Assembly: GCF_913773635.1 (NCBI RefSeq)
Contig: NZ_CAJYGQ010000005.1
Coordinates: 347,692 to 411,691 of the forward strand
Length of the DNA stretch: 64,000 bases
Reading direction: 5' to 3'
Source of the DNA: an uncultured Mucilaginibacter sp.
GTDB lineage: Bacteria; Bacteroidota; Bacteroidia; Sphingobacteriales; Sphingobacteriaceae
The notes beneath the pieces are model-generated. The model ran no database searches, was not told the DNA's origin, and was given only the letters and a program-made list of their open reading frames with translations. Below are positions 27,289 through 36,511 of the stretch, in pieces. The translations under genes were made by a program, and so were the position numbers. Positions within the stretch are counted from its first letter, which is position 1. Every line of letters begins with the position of its first letter.

Positions 27289-30078
27289 ATGAAGCCTGTT
27301 TGCCGTTATATCTTCCTCATTGCCTTGCTAGCTTTAGCAGGTCTACAATCATTTGCTCAGCAAACACAAAAAATGTATCTGTCGGGTACCGGAAGCGACA
27401 AAACGGTAAACTGGCAATTCCACTGTTCTACCGGCCGTAACTCCGGCAAATGGACTACTATACCCGTACCATCAAATTGGGAATTGCAGGGCTTTGGCAA
27501 GTACAACTACGGCTGGGCCAAAGATACCGCCCGGGGCAAAGAAGTAGGGCAGTATAAGTATAAGTTCAAGGTTCCGGCATCGTTTAAAGGCAAAACCGTT
27601 CAAATAGTTTTTGAGGGTGCGATGACCGATACGGAGGTAAAAATAAATGGCAAGCCTGCCGGGCCAATTCACCAGGGCTCGTATTATGCCTTTAAGTATG
27701 ATATTACGTCCCTAATAAAGTTTGATGGCACCAACCTGTTAGAAGCAACTGTTGCCAAGCATTCGGCCAATCAATCGGTAAATGAAGCTGAGCGCAAAGG
27801 GGATTTCTGGATATTCGGCGGCATATTCCGCCCGGTTTATTTGCAGGCTTTGCCGGTGCAACACGTTAGCCGCGTTGCGTTAGATGCACAGGCCAATGGC
27901 AGCTTTAAGGCGGATATGTACTTGAAAAATGCGCCTGCTAACAGCACGGCTTCTGTACAAATTACTACTTTAAGCGGTCAAACGTTAGGTAGCCCGGTAA
28001 ATGCAACGGTTACGGCCGATTCGGTTGTGCACCTGCAAGCCAATGTGGCTAATCCTAAACAATGGTCGCCCGAAACACCTGATTTGTATAATGCGGTATT
28101 TACCCTTACCCAAAATGGCAAGGTATTGCATACAGTTACCAAGCGCTTTGGCTTTCGTACGGTAGAAGTTAAACAGCGTGATGGTGTGTATGTGAATGGC
28201 TTAAAGGTTAAATTTAAAGGTGTTAACCGCCATTCGTTCTGGCCTACAACGGGCAGGGCATTAAGCAAAGCACGTAGTGTTGAGGATGCCAACCTCATCA
28301 AAGATCTGAACATGAATGCAGTGCGCATGTCGCACTACCCGCCCGATGATCACTTCCTTGACGTGTGCGATTCGTTAGGTCTTTTTGTGCTGGATGAACT
28401 GGCCGGATGGCACGGGCACTATGATACCCCAACAGGTACCAAGCTTTTAAAGGAGATGATGGAGCACGATGAAAATCATCCGTCGATTGTTTTATGGGTA
28501 AACGGTAACGAGGGAGGGCACAACCGCGAGCTTGATCCGCTGTTTCGCAAGCTTGATATACAAAAACGTACTGTGCTACATGCCTGGGAAGATTTTGGCG
28601 GCTTTGATACTCAACACTACCGAGATTATAATTATGGCATTGGCACTTATGATAACGGCCACAGCATAGTAATGCCAACCGAATTTTTACACGGCATGTA
28701 CGATGGCGGTCACGGTGCCGGTATTGATGATTACTGGAAGATGATGCTGGCAAATCCGCTTTCGGCAGGTGGTTTCCTGTGGGACTTTGCGGATCAGGGT
28801 GTGGTACGTACCGATTTGAACGGAAAAATTGATACTGAAAAGGATAAAGGCCCCGACGGAATAGTTGGCCCTTATCACGAAAAGGAGGGAAGCTTTTTTA
28901 CCGTAAAAGAAGTATGGTCGCCGGTGTTTTTTGAGCGTCGCGAAATTGCTTCGGGCTTTGATGGCGTATTTCACCTGGAAAACCGTTATAATGTAACCAA
29001 CCTGAATCAATGTACCTTTACCGGTAAACTGGTGAGGATAAAAGATACCTATGGCAAAGCCAAGCCTGCCGAATTGGATATTGCCATTACCTCGCCTAAT
29101 ATTAAACCTTGGGAAAAAGGCGACCTCAAAGTCAATATGCCATCCGACTATAAAAGCTATGACTTTTTATACATTACCGTAACGGATAACCACAAGCGGG
29201 AGTTATTTACCTGGAGCTGGCCTATAACCAAACCTGAAAGGGTTGCCCGCAAAATTGTGGTTAAAGATGGTAAGCAGAGCATTGATGTTACCACGGTCGA
29301 TTCGCTTTACCAGGTTAGCGCCAACGGCATCAAACTATGGTTTAGCAAAGCCAACGGCATGCTCAAAAAAGTAGAAAACGCTAAAGGTGTCATTCCATTC
29401 AATAACGGCCCGGTATTGCAGGAAGGCGCCAATAACTTTAAAAACTTCACGCAAAAGCTCGACGGCAAAAATGTGGTTATCGAATCGACCTTTGACCGCA
29501 AGGCCGCTTACAATACTTTACAATGGACAGTCTACCCAACCGGTTGGGTTAAAATGCAGGTACGCTATTTCCCGGGCGATTACTTCACCAATTTCGTAGG
29601 CGTAAACTTTTCGTTCCCCGAAAAGGAAATGAAAGCGGTAGAATACATGGGCAGCGGCCCATACCGTGTTTGGAAGAACCGCATGAAGGGCAACAAACTG
29701 GGTGTTTGGAAAAAGGACTATAACGATACCGAAACCGGGCAAAGCTGGAATTACCCGGAGTTTAAGGGCTACCATGCTAACATGTACTGGTGTAAATTTA
29801 TCACTACCGGTCAGCCGTTTACCGTGCTAACTGATGATGAAGACACGTTTTTCCGCCTGTTTACGCCAACACCTCATGACGACCAGTGGCATAATTATGT
29901 AGTTAAATTCCCTTCGGGCGATATATCATTTATGCAGGGCATAGGCGCTATTGGCAACAAAACCCTGGGTGCCGAAGATACCGGACCCATGGGCATGAAG
30001 CACATTTTTTACGATTACGAGAAAGAGCCGATGCGTGCCAAGGAAATGAACCTTTATTTTGATTTTTCGGGAAGATAA
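27289..30078 (+). CDS. Glycoside hydrolase family 2, exported
   Basis: ATG 27289 gives the signal peptide MKPVCRYIFLIALLALAGLQSFAQ; a TTG at 27274 overlaps the upstream stop and is less likely. GH2 order: jelly roll with TIPVPSNWELQGFGKYNYGW, Ig-like domain ending FGFRTVEVKQRDGVYVNG, TIM barrel with VRMSHYPPDDHFLDVCDSLG. The acid/base Glu is in WVNGNEGG (residue about 408) and the nucleophile in MPTEFLHG (about 465). The C-terminal 300 residues form a beta-rich domain resembling the LacZ small-chain domain (YMGSGPYRVWKNR). The His/Trp-rich active-site text differs from classical LacZ, so a beta-galacturonidase, glucuronidase or arabinopyranosidase is possible. Coupled to neighbours on both sides by overlapping codons. 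Confidence 0.85.
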   Translation: MKPVCRYIFLIALLALAGLQSFAQQTQKMYLSGTGSDKTVNWQFHCSTGRNSGKWTTIPVPSNWELQGFGKYNYGWAKDTARGKEVGQYKYKFKVPASFKGKTVQIVFEGAMTDTEVKINGKPAGPIHQGSYYAFKYDITSLIKFDGTNLLEATVAKHSANQSVNEAERKGDFWIFGGIFRPVYLQALPVQHVSRVALDAQANGSFKADMYLKNAPANSTASVQITTLSGQTLGSPVNATVTADSVVHLQANVANPKQWSPETPDLYNAVFTLTQNGKVLHTVTKRFGFRTVEVKQRDGVYVNGLKVKFKGVNRHSFWPTTGRALSKARSVEDANLIKDLNMNAVRMSHYPPDDHFLDVCDSLGLFVLDELAGWHGHYDTPTGTKLLKEMMEHDENHPSIVLWVNGNEGGHNRELDPLFRKLDIQKRTVLHAWEDFGGFDTQHYRDYNYGIGTYDNGHSIVMPTEFLHGMYDGGHGAGIDDYWKMMLANPLSAGGFLWDFADQGVVRTDLNGKIDTEKDKGPDGIVGPYHEKEGSFFTVKEVWSPVFFERREIASGFDGVFHLENRYNVTNLNQCTFTGKLVRIKDTYGKAKPAELDIAITSPNIKPWEKGDLKVNMPSDYKSYDFLYITVTDNHKRELFTWSWPITKPERVARKIVVKDGKQSIDVTTVDSLYQVSANGIKLWFSKANGMLKKVENAKGVIPFNNGPVLQEGANNFKNFTQKLDGKNVVIESTFDRKAAYNTLQWTVYPTGWVKMQVRYFPGDYFTNFVGVNFSFPEKEMKAVEYMGSGPYRVWKNRMKGNKLGVWKKDYNDTETGQSWNYPEFKGYHANMYWCKFITTGQPFTVLTDDEDTFFRLFTPTPHDDQWHNYVVKFPSGDISFMQGIGAIGNKTLGAEDTGPMGMKHIFYDYEKEPMRAKEMNLYFDFSGR

Positions 30079-32834
30079 TGATGAAGTTATTTAAATATAC
30101 AAAAGCGGTTTTACTGGGTTTGCTTATCAGCGCAAATGTATTTGCAGCCGATATACAACTGCAAAATTTGCGTTGCGAAATGTTGGTTAATCCGCAGGGA
30201 ATTGATGTTACACAGCCGCGTTTAAGCTGGCAGTTAACCGGTAGCGGCCGTAATATTCAGCAAACTGCTTATGAAGTCCTGGTATCATCATCGGCTGCAA
30301 AGCTGGCTGCTGGTCAGGGCGACTTGTGGACTTCGGGTAAGGTATTTTCTGGTGAGTCGGCAATGATAGCCTACAAAGGCAAAGTGCTTAAAAGCGGTAC
30401 CGCCTGTTACTGGAAGGTTAAAGTTTACACCAACAAAGGTAATAGTGAATGGAGCACTCCAGCTAAATGGAGCATTGGTTTACTTAACGCCAACGACTGG
30501 AAAGGTAAATGGATAGGCTACGAAAAAGGCTTTCCTTGGGACAGCGTATCTAAATTCTCGCGGCTTTCGGCGCGTTACTACCGCAAAGAGTTTTCATCTG
30601 CAGCAAAAGTTAAAAGAGCTACCGCCTACATATCAGGTCCCGGCCATTTCGAGTTATACATCAACGGCAAAAAGGTGGGCAACGAGGTATTGTCTCAAAT
30701 GCCAACTGATTATACCAAATCGGTTCAATACAGCACTTATGATGTTACCATCGATGTAAAACCAGGCAAAAATGCCATTGGCGCCGTTTTGGGTAATGGC
30801 CGTTACTTTACCATGCGCCCTAAGTACAAGCCAAAAAAGATTAAGGAGTTCGGTTTTCCAAAAATGCTGGTGCAGTTGGATTTGGAGTACGCCGATGGCC
30901 ATCACCAATTAGTGGTAAGCGACCAAACCTGGAAGATGACCGCCGACGGACCTATCCGCAGCAACAACGAGTATGATGGTGAGGAATATGATGCTACCAA
31001 AGAACTAACCGGCTGGAGCAAAGTGGGCTATAACGCCGCCAAATGGTTAAATCCCGAGTTGGTGGATGCACCGGGTGGTAAGCTGGTAGCTCAAATGAGC
31101 GAACCCATTAAGGTAATGCAAACCATTCAGCCTAAAAAACTGAGCGAGCTAAAAACCGGTACCTGGATTATGGATATGGGTCAGAACATGACCGGCTGGA
31201 TCAAATTAAAGGTAAAAGGAAAACGTGGTGATAAGGTTACCATGCGTTTTGCAGAAACTTTGCAAAAAGATGGCAGTTTATACGTTGCCAACCTGCGCGA
31301 TGCCAAGGTTACTGATGTGTATACCTTAAAAGGCGGTATAGAAGAAACATGGCATCCTGTGTTTGTGTATCACGGCTTTAGATATGTTGAAATTACCGGC
31401 TACCCCGGCAAGCTCAAAGAAAGCGATTTTACAGGTGAGGTAGTTTACGACGCATTGGCTACCATCGGCCAGTTCGAAACATCTAATGATGTGATTAATA
31501 ATGTATACCGCAACACCTGGTGGGGTGTAGCCGGAAACTATAAAGGTATGCCGGTTGATTGTCCGCAACGCAACGAGCGTATGCCTTGGTTGGGCGATAG
31601 GGCTACCGGTTCCTTAGGCGAAAGCTTTATTTTTGATAACCATAAGCTGTACGCTAAATGGATGGACGATATTGAAGAGTCGCAAACCGCAGAAGGTGCC
31701 ATTCCTGATGTAGCGCCGGCTTACTGGAACTATTACAGCGATAACATGACCTGGCCGGCTACTTATGTACTCATTGCCGATATGTTGTACAAACAGTTTG
31801 GCGATGCTCGTCCGGCCGAAAAGCATTATGCATCCATGAAAAAATGGCTTACCTACATGAAGGGTAAGTACATGAAGGACTACATTGTAACAAAAGATAA
31901 ATACGGCGACTGGTGCGTTCCGCCCGAATCGCCGGAACTGATACATGCAAAAGACTCAACCCGTACCACCAACGGACAATTGATTGCTACGGCATACTAT
32001 TACCGTATGCTTTTCCAAATGAAGCGCTTTGCGCAAATGTTTGGTAAACAGGATGACGCTAAAGAATTTTCGGCGTTGCAAGGCAAAATTGCCGATGCGT
32101 TTAACGCTAAGTTCTATAACGCCCAAACGCAGCAATACGATAATGGTACGGTAACTGCAAACTTACTGCCGCTGTACTTTGATATTACCCCGGTAGCTAA
32201 CCGCAAAGCCGTGTTTGAAAACATTGTAAAACGTGTAACTACCATAGATAATAATCACATCGCTACGGGCGTAATTGGCACCCAATGGTTGATGCGCGGA
32301 CTGACCGAATACGGCCGCCCGGATTTGGCTTACCGTATTGCTACTAACAAAGACTATCCAAGCTGGGGATATATGGCTGAGCGTGGTGCTACCACTATTT
32401 GGGAACTTTGGAATGGCGATACTGCCAACCCAAGCATGAACTCGGGCAACCACGTCATGTTACTGGGCGACCTGATTGTTTGGTATTATCAAAATTTGGC
32501 CGCTATTAAAGCAGGCATTAATCAGCCCGGCTTTAAGCAGGTGATTATGAAACCAACCCTGCCTGATGGATTGAAGTTTGTAAAATCATCTTACAAAACT
32601 CCTTACGGTTTGGTAAAAAGCGAGTGGAAAAAGGGAAGCAACTTTAACTGGAATATCAGCATACCGGCTAATGCAACAGCATTGATATCTATCCCTGCAA
32701 AAGCGGCCGATGATGTTACCGAAAGCGGTAAAAAGGCTGCCGAAGCAGAGGGCTTAAAGTTTGTAAAGATGGATAAAGGCTATGCCGTTTACGAGGCTGG
32801 CTCGGGTAACTACAGCTTTAAATCGGATTTATAA
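30078..32834 (+). CDS. Alpha-L-rhamnosidase, GH78, full length
   Basis: 918 residues; the ATG overlaps the preceding stop (TAATG). Signal peptide ends ANVFA. Domains: N-terminal fibronectin-like sandwich (LQNLRCEMLVNPQGIDVTQPRLSWQL), carbohydrate-binding jelly roll (RYYRKEFSSAAKVKRATAYI; GPGHFELYINGKKVG), Bac_rhamnosid sandwich (WIMDMGQNMTGWIKLKVKG), (alpha/alpha)6 catalytic barrel, C-terminal sandwich. Key motifs: DCPQRNERMPWLGD from D494 with candidate general acid E500, and TIWELWNGD with candidate base E776. It releases L-rhamnose for the rhamnose operon at the right end of the window. It shares only family motifs with the truncated GH78 at base 2, so the two probably cut different linkages. 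Confidence 0.93.
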   Translation: MMKLFKYTKAVLLGLLISANVFAADIQLQNLRCEMLVNPQGIDVTQPRLSWQLTGSGRNIQQTAYEVLVSSSAAKLAAGQGDLWTSGKVFSGESAMIAYKGKVLKSGTACYWKVKVYTNKGNSEWSTPAKWSIGLLNANDWKGKWIGYEKGFPWDSVSKFSRLSARYYRKEFSSAAKVKRATAYISGPGHFELYINGKKVGNEVLSQMPTDYTKSVQYSTYDVTIDVKPGKNAIGAVLGNGRYFTMRPKYKPKKIKEFGFPKMLVQLDLEYADGHHQLVVSDQTWKMTADGPIRSNNEYDGEEYDATKELTGWSKVGYNAAKWLNPELVDAPGGKLVAQMSEPIKVMQTIQPKKLSELKTGTWIMDMGQNMTGWIKLKVKGKRGDKVTMRFAETLQKDGSLYVANLRDAKVTDVYTLKGGIEETWHPVFVYHGFRYVEITGYPGKLKESDFTGEVVYDALATIGQFETSNDVINNVYRNTWWGVAGNYKGMPVDCPQRNERMPWLGDRATGSLGESFIFDNHKLYAKWMDDIEESQTAEGAIPDVAPAYWNYYSDNMTWPATYVLIADMLYKQFGDARPAEKHYASMKKWLTYMKGKYMKDYIVTKDKYGDWCVPPESPELIHAKDSTRTTNGQLIATAYYYRMLFQMKRFAQMFGKQDDAKEFSALQGKIADAFNAKFYNAQTQQYDNGTVTANLLPLYFDITPVANRKAVFENIVKRVTTIDNNHIATGVIGTQWLMRGLTEYGRPDLAYRIATNKDYPSWGYMAERGATTIWELWNGDTANPSMNSGNHVMLLGDLIVWYYQNLAAIKAGINQPGFKQVIMKPTLPDGLKFVKSSYKTPYGLVKSEWKKGSNFNWNISIPANATALISIPAKAADDVTESGKKAAEAEGLKFVKMDKGYAVYEAGSGNYSFKSDL

Positions 32835-32864
32835 GAGAAGAACCAATATATAAACCAAACCGAT

Positions 32865-33593
32865 ATGAAGAAGTATTTTAAAACAACATTAGCATTGGCA
32901 GCGGCTTCGTTGCTCACCGTAGGTGCTTATGCCCAAAACACGGCAACTACGCCTGATGTTAAGCCAATGAGTGCCGAGGCCCGTGCAAAATCTGACGAGG
33001 AAACTGATAAACGTGCTGCTGAATGGGTAGCCTCATTAAACCTTAATAATCCGGCTAAAGAAACCGCGGTTAAAGGAATTATTGCTACGCACCTGAAAAC
33101 CATCCGAGACTGGAATAATGAGCATCCGGCTTCAACAGTTCCTGCAGGTATAAACCCGGCCACGGGCAATCCGCTCAGCGCGGTTGATAGGCAGGTAATT
33201 GCCATTTCGGCGATGCCCAAATCAGTACATGAAAACCTGATGACCGGCCTGCGCCAAAATCTGGATGAAGCACAGGTAGAAGCCATATTGGATAAATACA
33301 CCATTGGTAAGGTGGCCTTCACCATGAATGGCTATCGTTCCATTGTACCCAACCTTACCCCTGAAGAAGAAAAAGTGCTGACCGCTAACCTGAAAAAGGC
33401 TCGTGAGCAGGCGGTGGATTATAAAAACATGACCCAGATATCGGCCATTTTTGAAATATACAAAACCAAGAACGAGCAATACTTAAACACCCATGGCCGT
33501 AATTGGCATGATTTGTTTAAGGCCTACACTGATGCCGTAAAAGCTAAAAAGGCTGCTGCCAAAGCTGCTGCTGAAGCCAAACCGGCTAATTAA
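32865..33593 (+). CDS. DUF3826 family secreted protein, copy 2
   Basis: 242 residues, signal peptide MKKYFKTTLALAAASLLTVGAYAQ. Helical, with a lysine/alanine-rich tail (AKKAAAKAAAEAKPAN). It shares the core 'Y-S--PNLT-E', 'L--AREQA-D' and 'YK---N-YL---G' with the copy at 10440. No enzyme motif is visible. It sits between a GH78 and a sialidase-fold protein. DUF3826 is of unknown function; recurrence inside one locus suggests a role tied to the target glycan, such as binding or chaperoning in the periplasm, but this is inference. Confidence 0.75.
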   Translation: MKKYFKTTLALAAASLLTVGAYAQNTATTPDVKPMSAEARAKSDEETDKRAAEWVASLNLNNPAKETAVKGIIATHLKTIRDWNNEHPASTVPAGINPATGNPLSAVDRQVIAISAMPKSVHENLMTGLRQNLDEAQVEAILDKYTIGKVAFTMNGYRSIVPNLTPEEEKVLTANLKKAREQAVDYKNMTQISAIFEIYKTKNEQYLNTHGRNWHDLFKAYTDAVKAKKAAAKAAAEAKPAN

Positions 33594-33600
33594 ATATATA

Positions 33601-34752
33601 ATGATGAAGTTTACCTCCCTGATAAAAAAATGTGCTCCGGCATTATTGCTGGCTGCAACGCTAGGTGCGAATGCGCAAAGCATAAGCAATCCATGGCGCA
33701 GCGGCATAATAACCGATGAGTTTATTTATGAGAAAGCACCTTATAAGGAATGCCACTCGTCGACCATTGTTGAAACGCCCAAAGGTTTAGTGGCCGCGTG
33801 GTTTGGCGGTACCAAGGAGCGTAACCCTGATGTATGTATTTGGGTAAGCCGCCGTGTAAACGGAAAGTGGACTGAGGGCATCAATGTTGCTAACGGTATT
33901 CAAAACGATACTTTGCGTTACCCAACCTGGAACCCTGTGCTGTACCAGATTCCTAAGGGTGATTTGTTATTATTCTATAAAATTGGTCCAAGCCCCTCAA
34001 CCTGGAAAGGGTACTTAAAGCGCTCAAAAGATGGTGGCCTAACGTGGGGAGCTCAGGAGGCTTTACCAGAGGGATATTTAGGCCCAATCAAAAATAAACC
34101 GGTATTAGTTGGCAAAAACCTGTTTTGCCCAACCAGTGTAGAGGGCAAAGGCGGTTGGAGAATTCATTTTGAAGTTACTGCAGACTGGGGTAAAACCTGG
34201 AAGCAAATTGAGGTAGCCAAAGGACCGGATACTTTGGAAGGTATACAACCAAGCATCTTAGTACATAAGGATGGTCGCTTACAATTATTAGCCCGTAGCC
34301 GTAACCGTGCATTGCTAACGGCATGGTCGAGCGATAAAGGAATGACCTGGACACCGTTATTTAAAACCAACCTGCCCAACAATAATTCGGGTACTGATGC
34401 CGTAACGTTACAGGATGGTCGTCAGCTTTTGGTTTACAACCACGTGTTGCCGCCGGGTAAACTGGCTAAAGGCCCGCGTACGCCGCTAAACGTGTCATTA
34501 TCAAAAGACGGTAAAAACTGGTATGCAGCTTTAATCTTAGAGGATTCGCCCATCAGTCAGTATTCGTACCCTTCGGTCATTCAAACTAAGGATGGCATGA
34601 TCCATTTCATCTACACATGGCGCCGTCAGCGCATTAAACATGCCGTTGCTGACCCTAAGAAGTTGAAACTGGTAGAAATCAAGAACGGCGAATGGCCAGA
34701 AGTTAAAGGTTATAAACTTCCGGAAATAAAAAGCGACAGTAAGGATCTATAA
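33601..34752 (+). CDS. Sialidase-superfamily (BNR) six-bladed propeller, exported
   Basis: 383 residues, signal peptide MMKFTSLIKKCAPALLLAATLGANAQ. Repeated Asp boxes are plain: SKDGGLTWG, TADWGKTWK, SSDKGMTWT, SKDGKNWY. 'ECHSSTIVETPKGLVAAWFGG' and 'YPTWNPVLYQIPKGDLLLFYK' are typical of the GH33-like/BNR_2 group found in plant-glycan loci. True sialidases carry an Arg triad and a Tyr-Glu nucleophile pair; I cannot place a full triad here. RG-II contains the sialic-acid-like ketosides Kdo and Dha, so a related ketosidase activity is conceivable. Function otherwise open. Confidence 0.65.
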   Translation: MMKFTSLIKKCAPALLLAATLGANAQSISNPWRSGIITDEFIYEKAPYKECHSSTIVETPKGLVAAWFGGTKERNPDVCIWVSRRVNGKWTEGINVANGIQNDTLRYPTWNPVLYQIPKGDLLLFYKIGPSPSTWKGYLKRSKDGGLTWGAQEALPEGYLGPIKNKPVLVGKNLFCPTSVEGKGGWRIHFEVTADWGKTWKQIEVAKGPDTLEGIQPSILVHKDGRLQLLARSRNRALLTAWSSDKGMTWTPLFKTNLPNNNSGTDAVTLQDGRQLLVYNHVLPPGKLAKGPRTPLNVSLSKDGKNWYAALILEDSPISQYSYPSVIQTKDGMIHFIYTWRRQRIKHAVADPKKLKLVEIKNGEWPEVKGYKLPEIKSDSKDL

Positions 34753-34753
34753 G

Positions 34754-36361
34754 ATGGTTGATATACTTAACGCACTAACATTTGTAAACCTCTTCTCGCG
34801 GCATCAGGGCTGTGCGGCAACTTCCGTCGTAGGTAAGAGCACTGCATTAAGTAGCACAGAACGTAGCCGCAAGTTTTCTTTTTGGTACCTTTTTCTTTTG
34901 TATAAAAGAAAAAGTACATCCACAGTCAGGAGTTCAATCACGTTACCTATCCTAACAGGGCACCGTACAAAGTTTACAGTACTAGCGTTAGGAGTATCGT
35001 TATTTGTTAACGCTATTGCCTTTGCACAAAACACCTCTGATAACGAATACAAGAAACCCCTTAAACAGGTTCTGGCCGAAGTTGAGGCCAAATTCAACGT
35101 AAAGGTTAAGTATTCGGAAGATATGGTGGAAGACCGTTGGGTGCCTTATGCCGACTGGCGTTACAAACCGACCGCAGCCAAAACATTGGCTGCGGTACTC
35201 GCTCCGCTGGATATGAAGGTGAATGAGGAGAAGCCCGGCAACTTTAAACTGAAATATTACGAGTACTCACGCTTAACGCCCGAGGAGGGGAAAGAGAAAT
35301 TGGCTTACTTATCTTCATTTTACACTGATAAGGCCACTTGGGAGAAGCGTAAGGCTGATCTGCGTCCTTGCATGTATGAAGCTTTGCAATTGTCGCCTAT
35401 GCCGGCTAAGCCAAAGTCGAAACCCATTATTACCAATAAACGGGTAATGGATGGTTATACTATAGAAAACATTGCTATTGAAACCCTGCCCGGCGTTTAT
35501 GTATGCGGATCATTATACAAGCCGCTAAAAATAAAAGGCAAAATACCTGTAGTGCTTTGCCCCGACGGACATTTTGGCGACGGCCGTTACCGTGCAGATG
35601 GGCAGTACCGTTATGCCATGCTGGCCAAAATGGGCGCTATGGCTATCAGCTACGACCTTTTTGCCTGGGGCGAATCGTTGCTGCAGTTTGAAGGTAAAGA
35701 CCATCGTCGTAGCCTGGCCATGACTATACAGGCGCTCAACAGTATGCGTATACTCGATTACCTGTTATTGTTAAAAGAGGCCGACCCAACCCGTGTAGCT
35801 ATTACCGGTGCATCGGGTGGCGGCAGCCAAACTATGCTGATTACCGCATTGGATGACCGCATTAAACTAAGCGTGCCGGTGGTGATGTTGTCGAGCTACT
35901 TTTCGGGCGGGTGCCCATGCGAAAGCGGTATGCCCGTACATTTATGTGGAGGCGGTACTAATAATGATGAGCTGGCAGCCATGGCGGCACCGCGTCCACA
36001 ACTGGTTATTTCGGATGGTGGCGACTGGTCGGCCAATGTGCCTGATACCGATTTTCCTTACCTGCAAAAGATATATGGCTACTACGGCAAACCAGAAATG
36101 GTTGCCAATTCGCATTTCCCTAAAGAGGGGCATGACTACGGTAAATCAAAACGCCTGGCCATGTATGATTTTGTAGCTAAGCAGTTCAATTTAAATATAG
36201 CCGCCGTTAAAGGTGCCGATGGCAAAGTTGACGAAAGCAAGGTGAATATAGAAAAATATCCGGCTATGTATGTGTTCGGTGAAAAAGGCGAGAAACTGCC
36301 GGCCAACGCGATACATAGCTTTGCTGAATTGGAGAAGGTTTTTACAGCGGCAAAGAAATAA
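34754..36361 (+). CDS. Alpha/beta-hydrolase acetyl-esterase with STN-like N-terminal domain and repeat-derived 5' end
   Basis: The ATG at 34754 opens a frame whose first ~70 codons are a copy of an intergenic repeat (34798-34965). A signal peptide core (FTVLALGVSLFVNAIAFAQ) begins only at about residue 76, and no ATG lies between; TTG near 34898 is the nearest alternative. Residues about 95-170 (KKPLKQVLAEVEAKFNVKVKY...LAAVLAPLDMKV) resemble the STN domain of TonB receptors. The hydrolase domain follows, with nucleophile S354 in GASGGGSQ and a likely catalytic His in EGHDYGKSK. It resembles the acetylxylan-esterase/AXE1 group and probably removes acetyl or methyl esters. Whether the repeat has weakened translation is unknown. 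Confidence 0.7.
   Translation: MVDILNALTFVNLFSRHQGCAATSVVGKSTALSSTERSRKFSFWYLFLLYKRKSTSTVRSSITLPILTGHRTKFTVLALGVSLFVNAIAFAQNTSDNEYKKPLKQVLAEVEAKFNVKVKYSEDMVEDRWVPYADWRYKPTAAKTLAAVLAPLDMKVNEEKPGNFKLKYYEYSRLTPEEGKEKLAYLSSFYTDKATWEKRKADLRPCMYEALQLSPMPAKPKSKPIITNKRVMDGYTIENIAIETLPGVYVCGSLYKPLKIKGKIPVVLCPDGHFGDGRYRADGQYRYAMLAKMGAMAISYDLFAWGESLLQFEGKDHRRSLAMTIQALNSMRILDYLLLLKEADPTRVAITGASGGGSQTMLITALDDRIKLSVPVVMLSSYFSGGCPCESGMPVHLCGGGTNNDELAAMAAPRPQLVISDGGDWSANVPDTDFPYLQKIYGYYGKPEMVANSHFPKEGHDYGKSKRLAMYDFVAKQFNLNIAAVKGADGKVDESKVNIEKYPAMYVFGEKGEKLPANAIHSFAELEKVFTAAKK
34798..34965. repeat. Intergenic repeat, family C (hairpin 'TTTTTCTTTT...AAAAGAAAAA'), copy 1, inside the 5' end of a gene
   Basis: It shares blocks with 52445-52608: GCGGCATCAG, CGTAGCCGCAA, a hairpin of T/C-rich and A/G-rich arms (here 34885-34899 with 34904-34917), ACATCCAC and CTAACA-GGCAC. 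The copy lies between the ATG and the signal peptide core of the esterase gene. Confidence 0.75.
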
Positions 36362-36395
36362 CCCCTCCTAATCCTCCCGGGGAGGGAGGACTTTA

Positions 36396-36491
36396 ATGCA
36401 GTTTGCGTTAGGGATAGCAGCGTAAAGCCCGGAGTTTAGTGATAGCGAAACGAGGACTTGCAGCGGATAGCCCGGGCCGAAGGCAACGCCC
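36396..36491. repeat. Intergenic repeat, family A, copy 2
   Basis: GCGTTAGGGATAGCAG through CAACGCCC, closely matching 2987-3080. It is preceded at 36361-36391 by a small palindromic stretch with CCTCCCGGGGAGG. It ends 20 bp before the start of the TIM-barrel gene, and an upstream in-frame extension of that gene is repeat sequence. Confidence 0.85.
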
Positions 36492-36511
36492 GAATAAAAG
36501 AATTGAAAAAT

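Noticed and set aside
28298..28753. 151-codon minus-strand frame
   Set aside because: Antisense to the GH2 active-site region, with His/Arg-rich text typical of a reversed coding frame.
36458..36511. N-terminal extension of the TIM-barrel gene
   Set aside because: These codons are family-A repeat sequence and would bury the Tat signal; ATG 36512 gives a proper signal.
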